A stretch of 64,000 nt of DNA from Curtobacterium sp. MMLR14_010 (GTDB lineage: Bacteria; Actinomycetota; Actinomycetes; Actinomycetales; Microbacteriaceae): NCBI RefSeq assembly GCF_001865015.1, contig NZ_MJGV01000079.1, positions 226,446 to 290,445 of the forward strand, in the 5' to 3' direction. Below are positions 16,035-24,313 of this stretch, piece after piece. The notes below the pieces were generated by a model, which saw only the letters and a program-made list of their open reading frames with translations, was not told the origin of the DNA and ran no database searches. Both the position numbers and the translations under genes were made by a program. Position 1 is the stretch's first letter. The number at the start of each line of letters is the position of its first letter.

Positions 16035-17285
16035 TCAGTCGGCTGCGTCGAAGACCAGGCTCGCGCTCGCGCCCCGGTCGGTGTTGCGGAGGACGAGCCG
16101 GGCACCCGTGGCATCGGCGTGGTGCAGGGCGATCGCGAGGCCGATCCCGGTGCCGCCGGCGGTGCCGAGTGCCCCGAACCGACGCGGTCCCTCCGCGAGC
16201 AGTGCCTCGGGGAACCCCGGCCCGCGGTCGGTGACGCGGACCTCGGTGCCGTCGACGACCACCTCGACGTCGCCGTCGCCGTGGCGCTCGGCGTTGACGA
16301 CGAGGTTCGTCAGGGCCCGTGCCAGCCGGTCGGGGTCGAGCCCGACGGTGGCGTCCGCGAGCACCCGGACCGGGACGTGGCTCGACGGGGAGTCGGCGAG
16401 CACCCGTTCGACGGACCGCGCGAGGGACCGTGGCCGGACGTCGACGGCCGGGGCGTCGTGCTGTGCGCGGGCGAGCCGCAGGAGGTCGTCGACGAGGTCA
16501 CGGAGCCGGCGGACGAGTCGACGGATGCGGTCGGCGTCCTCGTCGTCCCCGAGGAGCGCCGCGGCACTGCTGAGCGCGGTGAGCGGGGTCTTCAGGTCGT
16601 GGGCGACGTCGGCGCTGACGGCCCGTTCCCGCTCCAGCCGGACGGCGAGCGCCGCGGCGGTGTCCGCGATGCCGCGGGACAGCACGCCCACCTCGTCGTC
16701 CTCGGCGGTGGGACGGTCCGCCTGCCGACCCGCGATGGCGTCGTTCACGGTGCTGGCCGTGACGCGGAGCCGTCGGGTGAGCCGTCCGGCGACGAACCAG
16801 GACACCAGCGCGGCGATCAGTGCGGCACCGGCACCGCTCACCGCGAAGGTGCGGACCAGGTCGGCCCACTGCTGCTGCACCGGTGCGCCGGACACCCGGG
16901 TCGCGAGCAGGTCGGTGCCCTCGCCCCGTGCGGCCCACATCGAGGAGCCGTCGTCGTACGTCACGACGGCTCGTGGGTCGAGTGCTGCACGGAGCTCTGC
17001 CGGCAGGGCGGCGGGGTCGCGGGTTGCGCGGGACGGCAGGGCGCCACCGAAGGCGTCCGTCGCGGCGATCTCGCGGAGCTGGGCGGCGGCCTGCGCCCGG
17101 AGCTGGTCGCGGGCCCCCGTGATGGACGTGTGCGCGAAGACCGCCCCCGCGGCGAGCACGAGGGTGAGGGCGAGCAGGGCCATGGCAGCGGCGGTCCTGA
17201 CCCGGAGCGAGCGGTGCCACGGCACGTGCGTGGTGATGACGGGGCGCGGGGCCGTCGTCCCCGGCGTCGAGCTCCAGGTCGTCAC
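16035..17285 (-). CDS. Sensor histidine kinase (OmpR-partner type)
   Basis: 416 residues from the GTG at 17285. Membrane segments at about 32-52 and 147-167 enclose an extracellular sensor of about 90 residues; a HAMP segment follows, then the dimerisation helix VAHDLKTPLTAL with phospho-accepting His229, and the ATPase boxes NLVVNAERHG (N), DRGPGFPE (G1) and GGTGIGLAIALHH (G2). The start overlaps the response-regulator stop by GTGA, so the pair is co-translated. The signal is unknown. Confidence 0.93.
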   Translation of the reverse strand: MTTWSSTPGTTAPRPVITTHVPWHRSLRVRTAAAMALLALTLVLAAGAVFAHTSITGARDQLRAQAAAQLREIAATDAFGGALPSRATRDPAALPAELRAALDPRAVVTYDDGSSMWAARGEGTDLLATRVSGAPVQQQWADLVRTFAVSGAGAALIAALVSWFVAGRLTRRLRVTASTVNDAIAGRQADRPTAEDDEVGVLSRGIADTAAALAVRLERERAVSADVAHDLKTPLTALSSAAALLGDDEDADRIRRLVRRLRDLVDDLLRLARAQHDAPAVDVRPRSLARSVERVLADSPSSHVPVRVLADATVGLDPDRLARALTNLVVNAERHGDGDVEVVVDGTEVRVTDRGPGFPEALLAEGPRRFGALGTAGGTGIGLAIALHHADATGARLVLRNTDRGASASLVFDAAD

Positions 17286-17962
17286 GGGGTGGCCGCCGCG
17301 ACACGGTAGCCGAAACCGCGGACGGTCTCGACGACGTCGACCCCGAGCTTCCGGCGGAGGCGCTGCACGTTGGTGTCGACGATCCGCGGGTCCTGCCACG
17401 TCGAGCCCCACACGATCGCGACCACCTGCTCGCGGGACAGCACGGCGCCGCGGTTCGCGAGGAGTGCCTGCAGGACGCGGAACTCCGTCGCGCTGAGCGT
17501 GATCGGGGTCGCGCCGCGCAGCACCCGCTTGGCGTCGTGCTCGACCACCAGGGCGCCGAGTCGTTCCGTCCGTGCCGGCCGCGCTCCGGTCCGACGGAGG
17601 ACCGCGGTGAGCCGGGCCGCGAGGACGTCGGGGTCGAACGGCTTCGTGACGTAGTCGTCCGCGCCGGCGTGGAGCCCGCCGGCGATGTCGGTCGGCAGGT
17701 CCCTTGCGGTGAGGAACACCACGGGGACGGCCAGCTCGGCGAGTTCCCGTGCGAGGGCGATCCCGTCCATCCGCGGCATGGCGACGTCCACGAGGGCGAT
17801 GTCGGGGAGGGCCGCGCGGGCGAGGTCCAGCGCGACGACGCCGTCGCGGGCCTCCTGGACGCGGAACCCCCGTCGGAGCAGCAGCAGGCGTGTGGTCTCG
17901 CGGACGTCGTCGTCGTCCTCGGCGAGGAGCACCATCGCGCCACCGTCGCCCGGGTCCGTCAC
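17282..17962 (-). CDS. OmpR-family response regulator
   Basis: 226 residues from the GTG at 17962. Receiver domain with acidic pocket AEDDDD, phospho-accepting Asp59 in LVDVAMPRMDG, the switch Thr in FLTARD and Lys in YVTKPFDPD. The C-terminal winged helix has LSATEFRVLQALLANRGAVLSREQ and the recognition helix RIVDTNVQRLRRKLG. The start overlaps the upstream exported-protein gene by GTGA. Likely binds the direct repeats at 15993-16008 and 18541-18556 (inference from position). Confidence 0.94.
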   Translation of the reverse strand: MTDPGDGGAMVLLAEDDDDVRETTRLLLLRRGFRVQEARDGVVALDLARAALPDIALVDVAMPRMDGIALARELAELAVPVVFLTARDLPTDIAGGLHAGADDYVTKPFDPDVLAARLTAVLRRTGARPARTERLGALVVEHDAKRVLRGATPITLSATEFRVLQALLANRGAVLSREQVVAIVWGSTWQDPRIVDTNVQRLRRKLGVDVVETVRGFGYRVAAATP

Positions 17963-18474
17963 GAGAGCACCTGGTCGGTGACGAACCCCTGGTCGCTCCA
18001 GCGGAACGTCATCGTCGGACGGCTGGCCCACGCGGGGCGACCGTTCGCGAAGGTGATCCGGAGGCGTTCGTACCGCGTGGTGCCGGCGACGTCGACGCGG
18101 TCGTGGAAGGCGACCGCGACCGCGTACCGGTGCAGTTCACCGCTCGCGCAGTCGCAGGGGTTGTCGACGAAGCTCCCGACGCCGCGTGACGTCTGGCCGC
18201 CCCACGAGGACCACGTGAGGTCCTGCAGCACCTGGTCGGCCGACGCGCACCAGATCGGGATCGTCAGCGGTGAGGAGACGGCCTCGCGCCCACAGCCGGC
18301 GAAGTACGCGCTGGTGGCCGTCGCGGTCGTCGAGACGGGGGTGCCGTCCCGGAGCGGGGCGCCGAGCGCGCTCATGCTCAGCGAGGCAGCCAAGCAGGTC
18401 GCGATCGCGGTGGCGACGACAGCGGCGGTCGCGGTCAGCCCAGTACGGCGGGGGAGTCGGGCGGTTCTCGGCAT
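17959..18474 (-). CDS. Exported protein encoded with the two-component system
   Basis: 171 residues, ATG at 18474 with a strong AGGAGGA ribosome site. It has an N-terminal signal or anchor (TATAAVVATAIATCLAASLSM) and a mature part with about five cysteines (GCGREA, PIWCASAD, NPCDCASGE), which may form disulfides. It is the first gene of a three-gene operon with the regulator and the kinase, all joined by GTGA overlaps. It could be the signal-sensing accessory protein. No family recognised. Confidence 0.78.
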   Translation of the reverse strand: MPRTARLPRRTGLTATAAVVATAIATCLAASLSMSALGAPLRDGTPVSTTATATSAYFAGCGREAVSSPLTIPIWCASADQVLQDLTWSSWGGQTSRGVGSFVDNPCDCASGELHRYAVAVAFHDRVDVAGTTRYERLRITFANGRPAWASRPTMTFRWSDQGFVTDQVLS

Positions 18475-18540
18475 GGGGTCCTCCTGGTCCGGATGTCCAT
18501 GAGTCTGGAGCGCCGGCGTGGCTCGACGGCGGCAGGCGTG

Positions 18541-18556
18541 TGACAGTCCGGTGACA
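18541..18556. promoter_or_regulatory. Candidate response-regulator site (copy 2)
   Basis: TGACAGTCCGGTGACA. On the minus strand it gives two perfect CTGTCAC direct repeats with an 11-base period. It lies 67 bases upstream of the exported-protein gene that heads the two-component operon, fitting autoregulation. It matches the site at 15993-16008, including parts of the flanks. Confidence 0.62.
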
Positions 18557-18696
18557 GCGTGAGCCGCGCGGGGCCGCGGGCGTCGGTGCCGTCGATGCCA
18601 TCCTGCCGGTACGGCCGTCACGCCGTCGACACCGTGGCTCCGTAGCGTCCCGACATCGGGAGCGGACACCCAGTCGTGCCCCAGGAGGAGGACCCC

Positions 18697-19374
18697 ATGG
18701 AACGGACGAGGACCACGGCGGGGGCCGTCGTCGCGGCGGTGCTGGTCGTGTCCGGCCTGCTCGCGGGCTGCGCGCAGTCGCCGGTCGAGACCGAGCCCGA
18801 GACGGGTCCCGACAGCGCGGGGCCGTCGAGCGCGGCGTCGTCGAGCACCGCGTCGTCGACCTCCACGTCGTCGTCGAGCCCTGCGCCGACGTCGGCCGCA
18901 CCCTCGTCGGCCGCGCCGTCGGCGTCGCCGGCGGTCTTCCCGCCAGGGCAACCGCCCCGGCCCGGTGTGCAGGACCCGCTGCCGTGGACGGACACCGTGC
19001 CGGGGCTGACCGCGGCCGTCCGAGCGGCTGCCCACCCCGGCCTGCAGATCTGCGGCGACGACGTCAGCTCCGTGGTGGTCAGCGCGAGCGACCTGCGCGG
19101 CATCGGCACGACGCAGTGGCTCGTCGACAGCACCTGCGACGGCGCGACGGCGACCTCACCCGACGAGGTGTCGATCTACGAGACGACGGGGTCTGGGATC
19201 GTGAGGACGGACGTCGTCTACGAGTTCACCGCCAACCGGCCCCGGCTCACCGCGGCGCCGTACCTGTTCGGCCCGCACACCGTCGTGCTGACCTTCGACC
19301 AGGGCGCCTCCTACCGCCTGGTCGCGATCCAGCCGCACGCCGTCGTGCCGGGACTCGTCGCGCGGTTCTCGTGA
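18697..19374 (+). CDS. LppP/LprE-like lipoprotein
   Basis: 225 residues; the ATG at 18697 follows an AGGAGGA ribosome site. Lipoprotein signal with lipobox LLAGC (Cys25), a Ser/Ala/Thr-rich linker to about 90, then a secreted domain with two spaced cysteines (LQICGDD and DSTCDG) and the YEFTANRP ... VVLTFDQGASYRLV pattern of the LppP/LprE lipoproteins. Function unknown. It is divergent from the two-component operon, sharing a 222-base upstream region with it, so the same regulator may control it. Confidence 0.78.
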   Translation: MERTRTTAGAVVAAVLVVSGLLAGCAQSPVETEPETGPDSAGPSSAASSSTASSTSTSSSSPAPTSAAPSSAAPSASPAVFPPGQPPRPGVQDPLPWTDTVPGLTAAVRAAAHPGLQICGDDVSSVVVSASDLRGIGTTQWLVDSTCDGATATSPDEVSIYETTGSGIVRTDVVYEFTANRPRLTAAPYLFGPHTVVLTFDQGASYRLVAIQPHAVVPGLVARFS

Positions 19375-19505
19375 ACGGGGACCGTCGGACCGGCGAGGTC
19401 GACGGGGACGAGGTGCCGCAGGACGACGTCGTGGTCGCAGTGCTCTGCAGCGCCATGGTGCTGACGATGTCGGGGCTCGTCGTGCTGCTGTTCCTCTGGC
19501 GCTGA
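19371..19505 (+). CDS. Small membrane protein coupled to the lipoprotein
   Basis: 44 residues from a GTG that overlaps the lipoprotein stop by GTGA. The first half is acidic; the second half is a single hydrophobic segment (VVVAVLCSAMVLTMSGLVVLLFLW) ending at the C-terminus. The overlap and membrane segment argue for a real gene. No family recognised. Confidence 0.55.
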   Translation: MNGDRRTGEVDGDEVPQDDVVVAVLCSAMVLTMSGLVVLLFLWR

Positions 19506-19649
19506 GCGGCACGGAGCGACGCGACGCTGCGTGACGCGGGGTGTGCCGGGCCGCAGCCGCGGGGCGGGGCCGGTCCGAGCCTCCTGTCCGGTGACCACGT
19601 GCGTGGTCCCACGGATGTGGCTCCGGACGGCCCCCGCGACGCTCGTGCC

Positions 19650-20138
19650 ATGCAGGAGATGCTCGAGCAGGCGAGGGCGCCCGAACTGGTGCCCATCCGG
19701 TCCGCGACCCTCGCCGTGACGTCCGGCAGGAGCCGGGGGTTCCGGCTCGCGTCGACACGGCGCCGGGCGGACGCACTGCTCCGCGACCTCGTCGAGGACC
19801 TCGCGGCGCAGGGCGTCACCGCGACCGGGAGCGCATCGATGTCCGTCGTGGCGGTGGACGACACGGGCGTCGGCATCGAGGTCGGCGTCGTGGTGCACGA
19901 ACCCGTCGTCCCGACCGACACCCTCCGTGTGGTCGAGCGCCCCGGCCACGAGGCGGCGACGCTCCTGGTCCTCGGGGACCCGACCGAGCGTGCGTGGGGA
20001 CGGTTGCGGCGCTTCGTCGCGGACGTCGACGTCGTCGCCGACCGTCGGGCCTACGTGACCTTCCAGCACCCTCGGCTGGCCGACGAGCGGACCTGGGTCA
20101 ACCAGCTCGTGCAGCCGGTGGCGCCGGCGGGCTCCTGA
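19650..20138 (+). CDS. Hypothetical protein, possibly GyrI-like
   Basis: 162 residues from the ATG at 19650. The mixed alpha/beta pattern (VEDLAAQGVTATGSASMSVVAVDD, then GVGIEVGVVVHEPV and ERPGHEAATLLVLGD) is reminiscent of GyrI-like small-molecule-binding domains, but the match is weak. No signal or membrane segment. A right-arm fragment of the dispersed palindrome (GAGCCTCCTGTCCGG) lies just upstream at about 19577-19591. Confidence 0.6.
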   Translation: MQEMLEQARAPELVPIRSATLAVTSGRSRGFRLASTRRRADALLRDLVEDLAAQGVTATGSASMSVVAVDDTGVGIEVGVVVHEPVVPTDTLRVVERPGHEAATLLVLGDPTERAWGRLRRFVADVDVVADRRAYVTFQHPRLADERTWVNQLVQPVAPAGS

Positions 20139-20172
20139 CCCGGTCAGGCCGACGGGATCGCGGCCCGACAGG

Positions 20173-20219
20173 CCGTGTCGACGAGCCGTCGACCGGTCGT
20201 CCACGGGATGTCGACACGG
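20173..20219. promoter_or_regulatory. Inverted repeat upstream of the FAD oxidoreductase
   Basis: CCGTGTCGAC (20173-20182) and its complement GTCGACACGG (20210-20219) are separated by 27 bases, within the 140-base region before the oxidoreductase gene. It might bind a regulator. The long spacer makes this tentative. Confidence 0.3.
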
Positions 20220-20278
20220 GGCTGGTGTGCTCGTCCTCATCGGCCCCACCAGGGGCACCAGACCGACGGAGGACCGCC

Positions 20279-21691
20279 TTGTCCCACACCACATCCGGCG
20301 TCACCGCCGAACACGGCGCCCGCGCCGCGTTCCGCCAGGACGTCGCCGAACTCGTCACCACGCTCGACGGTGACGCCTTCACCGTCGAGGACCCCGGCTA
20401 CGACGCCGCCTGCGCCGGGTACAACCTGGCCGGACAGCGCCACCCGGACGTCGTCGTCACCGCACACAGCGCGAGCGACGTCGTCGAGGCCGTCACCTTC
20501 GCCGCGGCCCACGGCCTGCCCGTCGCCGTCGTCGCGACCGGCCACCACGCCATGCGACCGCTCGTCGGCGGACTCCTGGTCACGACCGCCGCGATGGACG
20601 ACGTGCACGTCGACGCCACCACCCGTCGGGCCGTCGTCGGCGCCGGCGCACGGTGGAGCGACGTGGTGCCGCGCACCGTCGAGCAGCACCTCAGCCCCGT
20701 GCACGGCTCCTCCGGCCAGGTGGGCGCCGTGGGCTTCACGCTCGGCGGCGGTCTCAGCCCGGTGCTCGGCCGGAAGTACGGGTGGGGCTCCGACCACGTG
20801 GTCGCACTCGACGTCGTCACGGCCTCCGGCGAGCTGCTCCGCGCGAGCGCCGACGAGCACACCGACCTGTTCTGGGCCCTCCGTGGCGGGCGGAGCAACC
20901 TCGGCATCGTGACGTCGATGGAGATCGAGCTGTTCCCGGTCGAGCGCTTCGTCGGTGGTGGCCTGTTCTTCGACGGGCAGCACGCGGCAGCGGTCCTGTC
21001 GGCCTTCGCCAGCGCGACGGCGACGGCCCCCGACGACCTCACCCTGTCCCTGGCGTTCCTGCGACTGCCTCCGGTGCCCGGGGTGCCGGAGCTCCTCGCC
21101 GGCCGCTTCGTCGTGCACCTCCGCGTGGCGTACCTCGGCGACGCGGCGACCGCAGCGACCCTGCTCGCGCCGTTGCGGTCCGCCGCTCCGGTCCTCGTCG
21201 ACACCGTCGAGGAGACCCGCTCGGAGGACTTCGAACGGATCCACAACGACCCCACGGACCCGGCGCCGTTCTCCGAGGAGACGTCGATGCTCGCGGAGAT
21301 CGGGTCGTCGGCGCAGCAGGCGTTCCTCGACCTCGTCGGACCGACGAGCGGCACCGGCCTGCACATCGTCGAGCTGCGGCACCTCGGCGGCGCGTTCGAC
21401 GTCACCCGCTCGGGCGCCGGTGCGATCGTCGCCGAGTCCGCCGCCTACGTCCTCTGGGCCGTGACGATCGGGATGCCCGACGACAACGCGGGCGGCATCG
21501 CGCAGGCACGGGCGCTCGTCGAGGCCATGCGGCCGTGGAGCACCGGGACGCGCTACCTCAACTTCGCGCCGGACGACGGGCACCCGGAGCGCTCGTTCAC
21601 CGCGCCCGACTGGATCCGCCTGCAGCAGGTGAAGGCCGCGGCCGACCCGGCGAACCTCTTCCGGGTGCAGCAGCCGCTCATCGCCGCTTGA
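20279..21691 (+). CDS. FAD-binding oxidoreductase with BBE domain
   Basis: 470 residues from a TTG at 20279 that follows GGAGGA by 6 bases. An N-terminal PCMH-type FAD domain is visible: RHPDVVVTAHSASDVVEAV, then HGLPVAVVATGHHAM, GAGARWSDVVP and the long GAVGFTLGGGLSPVLGRKYGWG. The C-terminal berberine-bridge-like segment ends with YLNFAPDD and KAAADPANLFRVQQ. Such enzymes oxidise sugars or aromatic compounds using covalently bound FAD; the usual attachment residue here would be the His of GHHAM. Followed by a SnoaL-like gene, with which it may work. Confidence 0.88.
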   Translation: MSHTTSGVTAEHGARAAFRQDVAELVTTLDGDAFTVEDPGYDAACAGYNLAGQRHPDVVVTAHSASDVVEAVTFAAAHGLPVAVVATGHHAMRPLVGGLLVTTAAMDDVHVDATTRRAVVGAGARWSDVVPRTVEQHLSPVHGSSGQVGAVGFTLGGGLSPVLGRKYGWGSDHVVALDVVTASGELLRASADEHTDLFWALRGGRSNLGIVTSMEIELFPVERFVGGGLFFDGQHAAAVLSAFASATATAPDDLTLSLAFLRLPPVPGVPELLAGRFVVHLRVAYLGDAATAATLLAPLRSAAPVLVDTVEETRSEDFERIHNDPTDPAPFSEETSMLAEIGSSAQQAFLDLVGPTSGTGLHIVELRHLGGAFDVTRSGAGAIVAESAAYVLWAVTIGMPDDNAGGIAQARALVEAMRPWSTGTRYLNFAPDDGHPERSFTAPDWIRLQQVKAAADPANLFRVQQPLIAA

Positions 21692-21732
21692 CCCGTCAGC
21701 GGCCTGACCCGTCAGCCGCCTGACCCGCCATC
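21689..21732. repeat. 16-bp tandem repeat at the oxidoreductase stop codon
   Basis: Two and a half copies of TGACCCGTCAGCSGCC, starting exactly at the TGA of the oxidoreductase gene. This adds further in-frame or near stop codons after the gene. Low-copy, and no function is suggested. Confidence 0.6.
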
Positions 21733-21806
21733 CCCTGGATCATCCGACCCGGTCCCACGCCGTGGGGCCAGCACCACACCACCACGCAACCCGAAGGGCC
21801 ACCACC

Positions 21807-22301
21807 ATGAGCACCACCGAGACCACCACCCCCCTGCCGTTCGAGACCGAGTGGGAGCTCGGGCGCCTGCCGCTCCTCTGGGCCCGCGCGCTCGACACCG
21901 CCGACGCCTCCGTGCTCGACGGGCTCCTCACCGAGGACGTCGTCGTCGACATGACGCCGGCGACGACGAAGATCGGCCTCGAGTTCCCCGTGCTGCAGGG
22001 CCGCGAGACGGTCATCCCGGCCATGATCGGCGCCGTCGGCCCGCTCGACACGATGCACGCGGTCAGCAACGTCACCGCCCGCGGCCTCAGCGACGGCTAC
22101 CTCGTCGAGGCCTACGCCCTGGCACAGCACCACCTCCCCGGTGAAGGCCCCGACGCGACCGCGACCCGGCACGCCCTGATGGGCAACACCTGGACCTTCC
22201 ACGTCCGCGTGACGCCGGAGGGGCCGCGCGTGGCACGGTTCACGATGGACTGCCGCTGGATGGAGGGCGACCCGACGGTCCTCCTCGCGGCGATCAGCTG
22301 A
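21807..22301 (+). CDS. SnoaL-like/NTF2-fold protein
   Basis: 164 residues. The helix-rich start (LGRLPLLWARALDTADASVLDGLLTEDVVVDM), GRETVIPAMIGAVGPLDTMHAVSNVTA and the final RWMEGDP fit the NTF2-like cone fold used by SnoaL-type cyclases and hydroxylases. AGGGCC upstream is a weak ribosome site. About 115 bases after the FAD oxidoreductase on the same strand; may act on the same substrate. Catalytic residues cannot be confirmed. Confidence 0.82.
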   Translation: MSTTETTTPLPFETEWELGRLPLLWARALDTADASVLDGLLTEDVVVDMTPATTKIGLEFPVLQGRETVIPAMIGAVGPLDTMHAVSNVTARGLSDGYLVEAYALAQHHLPGEGPDATATRHALMGNTWTFHVRVTPEGPRVARFTMDCRWMEGDPTVLLAAIS

Positions 22302-22320
22302 CCGGCCGGGCAGGGCGCGC

Positions 22321-22695
22321 TCAGTCCGCGAGCCCGACCAGCCGGCGGAGGAACTTCCCGACGGCCGTCCGCCGTCGCCGCCACCCGTGGGCTCGGAGCA
22401 CCTCGTTCACCGGCTTCGAGATCCACAGGGAGTTGAACGTGTACGAGCCGGACGAGCTGCCGGGGGTCCTGGTCGTCGTCGTCGTCAGTCGCGTGTACTC
22501 GGCCGTCTCGGGCAGCAGCCGCACGACGTACCGGTAGGTGAACCGCTCGAGGCCCGTCTCTCCTGCCCACCCGGCGACGACGGCACCGTCCTCGACGACG
22601 ACCCTGAACGGGTGCTTCGTCGAGGAGTCCAGGGCCAGAAGTGCGGCGCGGACCTCGGCTTCGGAGGACGGTCGGTCGGCAGGCAGCGTCGTCAT
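22321..22695 (-). CDS. Small hypothetical protein
   Basis: 124 residues, cytoplasmic, with a basic C-terminus (HGWRRRRTAVGKFLRRLVGLAD). It starts MTTLPADRPSSEAEVRAALLALD. No family recognised. TAGCGT lies 6 bases before the ATG (22702-22707 on the plus strand), so a leaderless transcript is likely; this supports it as a real gene. Convergent with the SnoaL-like gene. Confidence 0.65.
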   Translation of the reverse strand: MTTLPADRPSSEAEVRAALLALDSSTKHPFRVVVEDGAVVAGWAGETGLERFTYRYVVRLLPETAEYTRLTTTTTRTPGSSSGSYTFNSLWISKPVNEVLRAHGWRRRRTAVGKFLRRLVGLAD

Positions 22696-22801
22696 GGGGG
22701 CACGCTACCAACGGCCGGTGCCCCGTCCCCGGCGGGCCGGAAAGCGCGTTCCCCTCTTTCTGGGGCTGGCTGCTCCACGGCCCGGTTGGTGGGATCGGTG
22801 T

Positions 22802-23440
22802 ATGAACACGCACCAACTTGACGCGCCCGTCGGAGACACGGAGTCGATGCGGTCGCGCATCGTCTCCGGGATGATGCAGTCGCTGCGCACCCGGCCGCTG
22901 CACGAGGTCACCGTCGCGAGCGTCGCTCACGAGGCCGAGACCACCGTCGAGACCGTCGAGGCCGTGTTCCCGAGCTGGGACGGACTGCTGCTCGCCACGA
23001 TCGACCAGTGGAACGAGCACCGCACGGGCCCGCTCATGCCGATCGCCGAACAGCACGGCACGATCCAGTTCCTGCGCGCCATCGTGACGTCGAACATCGC
23101 CGACCCGTCGCTGATGCGCTTCCTGACGTCGACGCTGAACATCGCCGCCGCACCTGACCACCCCCTCGCGCCGATGCTGCACATGCGGTGGCGTCGGTTC
23201 CACGCCTTCGTGCAGCGTGCCCTCGAGCGCGACGTCCAGCTCGGCCGCGAGCCCCGCACGATGGAGCCCGCCCGTGGTTCGGAGCAGCTCCTCGCCACGT
23301 ACGAGGGGCTGCAGCTGCAGTCGATGGTCCGGCCGGAGATGGACCTGCTCGAGGCCTACGACCGCGCCGTCACCCGTCTGCGCGAAGGCTGGGCCCGCGA
23401 GTACGTCGCCCCCGTCTGGGACCTCGAGCTCGCGAGCTGA
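22802..23440 (+). CDS. TetR-like transcriptional regulator
   Basis: 212 residues. A TetR-type N-terminus is seen: MRSRIVSGMMQSLRTRPLHEVTVASVAHEAETTVETVEAVFPSWDGLLLATIDQW (from residue 16), with an unusual helix-turn-helix turn. The C-terminal half is helical with several Arg residues, as in effector domains. TGGGAT lies 6 bases before the ATG, so the mRNA is probably leaderless. Target genes unknown; the divergent 22321 gene is a candidate. Confidence 0.82.
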   Translation: MNTHQLDAPVGDTESMRSRIVSGMMQSLRTRPLHEVTVASVAHEAETTVETVEAVFPSWDGLLLATIDQWNEHRTGPLMPIAEQHGTIQFLRAIVTSNIADPSLMRFLTSTLNIAAAPDHPLAPMLHMRWRRFHAFVQRALERDVQLGREPRTMEPARGSEQLLATYEGLQLQSMVRPEMDLLEAYDRAVTRLREGWAREYVAPVWDLELAS

Positions 23441-23455
23441 GCCCTTCGCTGTCGG

Positions 23456-23755
23456 TCAGCTCTGGTCGATGTCGAACACGACCACGTGCTGACTGCCGGC
23501 ACCGATGAACTGGCCGACGGGCTCGTGAGACGGGTGCGGCAGGTAGGCGGCGAGGGACTCCCGGTCGCGGAACTCGACCACGAGCATCCAGTCGAAGTCG
23601 CCCTCTTTCCCCTCGGTGCTCACGCTCGCGCCTGACTGCACGGAGAGCACCCCCTCGATCTTCGTCAGGTGCTCCCGCGCGAGCGAGTCGGCCTCGGCGG
23701 ACCGGTCCCCGTCGGCGTTCCACTGGACCAGGACCACGTGCGTCACTCCGGACAT
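23456..23755 (-). CDS. Dabb-family (stress-responsive A/B barrel) protein
   Basis: 99 residues. VTHVVLVQWNADGDRS at the start, a LTKIEGVLSVQSG turn and FDWMLVVEFRDRESLAAYLPHPSHEPV are the hallmarks of the Dabb ferredoxin-like dimer fold. Function of most members is unknown; some act as cyclases or monooxygenases. GAGGAG precedes the ATG. Convergent with the TetR-like gene. Confidence 0.88.
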   Translation of the reverse strand: MSGVTHVVLVQWNADGDRSAEADSLAREHLTKIEGVLSVQSGASVSTEGKEGDFDWMLVVEFRDRESLAAYLPHPSHEPVGQFIGAGSQHVVVFDIDQS

Positions 23756-23872
23756 CGAGTTCTCCTCCCCGGCCGTCCGCCATGGACGACGTGTCCGCAG
23801 CCTGCCACTGCCGCCGGAGCCGCCACCCAGGGAGAATGAGCAGGCCTCGTTCGTCTCGACCCTGGAGTCCGC

Positions 23873-24220
23873 ATGCAGATCGCCGCCGTCGTCCTCTCCC
23901 TCCTGCTCGCCGTCGCCATGCTGGGGTCCGGGGTGATGAAGCTCCTGGGCACGAAGCAGATGATCGAGAACATGCGCGTGGTCCACGTGTCCGTGCCGCA
24001 GATGCGCGTCCTCGGCGTGCTCGAGGTCCTCGCCACGATCGGCCTGGTCATCGGCCTGTGGGTCCCTGGGATCGGCATCGCCGCCGCGATCGGTGCGGTC
24101 GTGTACTTCGCCGGCGCGGTCGTCGTGCACGTGCGGGCCCACGAGAAGAACCTGCAGCCCGCAGCGGTGCTGCTCGTGCTGGCAGTCGCGACCCTGGTGG
24201 TCCTGCTCCTCGCGCTCTGA
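23873..24220 (+). CDS. DoxX-like membrane protein
   Basis: 115 residues with four hydrophobic segments, matching the DoxX/DoxD-like fold: VLSLLLAVAMLGSGVMKLLG, then VLGVLEVLATIGLVIGLW, and two more. DoxX-like proteins are small quinone-linked or uncharacterised membrane proteins. TGGAG is a possible ribosome site. A perfect 44-bp palindrome follows the stop at 24234-24277. Confidence 0.85.
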   Translation: MQIAAVVLSLLLAVAMLGSGVMKLLGTKQMIENMRVVHVSVPQMRVLGVLEVLATIGLVIGLWVPGIGIAAAIGAVVYFAGAVVVHVRAHEKNLQPAAVLLVLAVATLVVLLLAL

Positions 24221-24233
24221 ACAGCGCACCAGA

Positions 24234-24277
24234 CGGACGGGAGGCTCGGTGCCAGCTGGCACCGAGCCTCCCGTCCG
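24234..24277. repeat. Palindromic dispersed element, perfect reference copy
   Basis: A perfect 44-bp palindrome with 22-base arms (CGGACGGGAGGCTCGGTGCCAG and its complement) and no loop. It lies between the DoxX-like gene and the nucleosidase gene. It is the fullest copy of the family; others are at 1, 11479, 15163, 26854, 34031, 36031, 45695, 56027 and 60452. In RNA it would form an extremely stable hairpin. Confidence 0.95.
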
Positions 24278-24313
24278 CCATCCACCCACCGTCATCCGTG
24301 TGAGGATCGAGCA

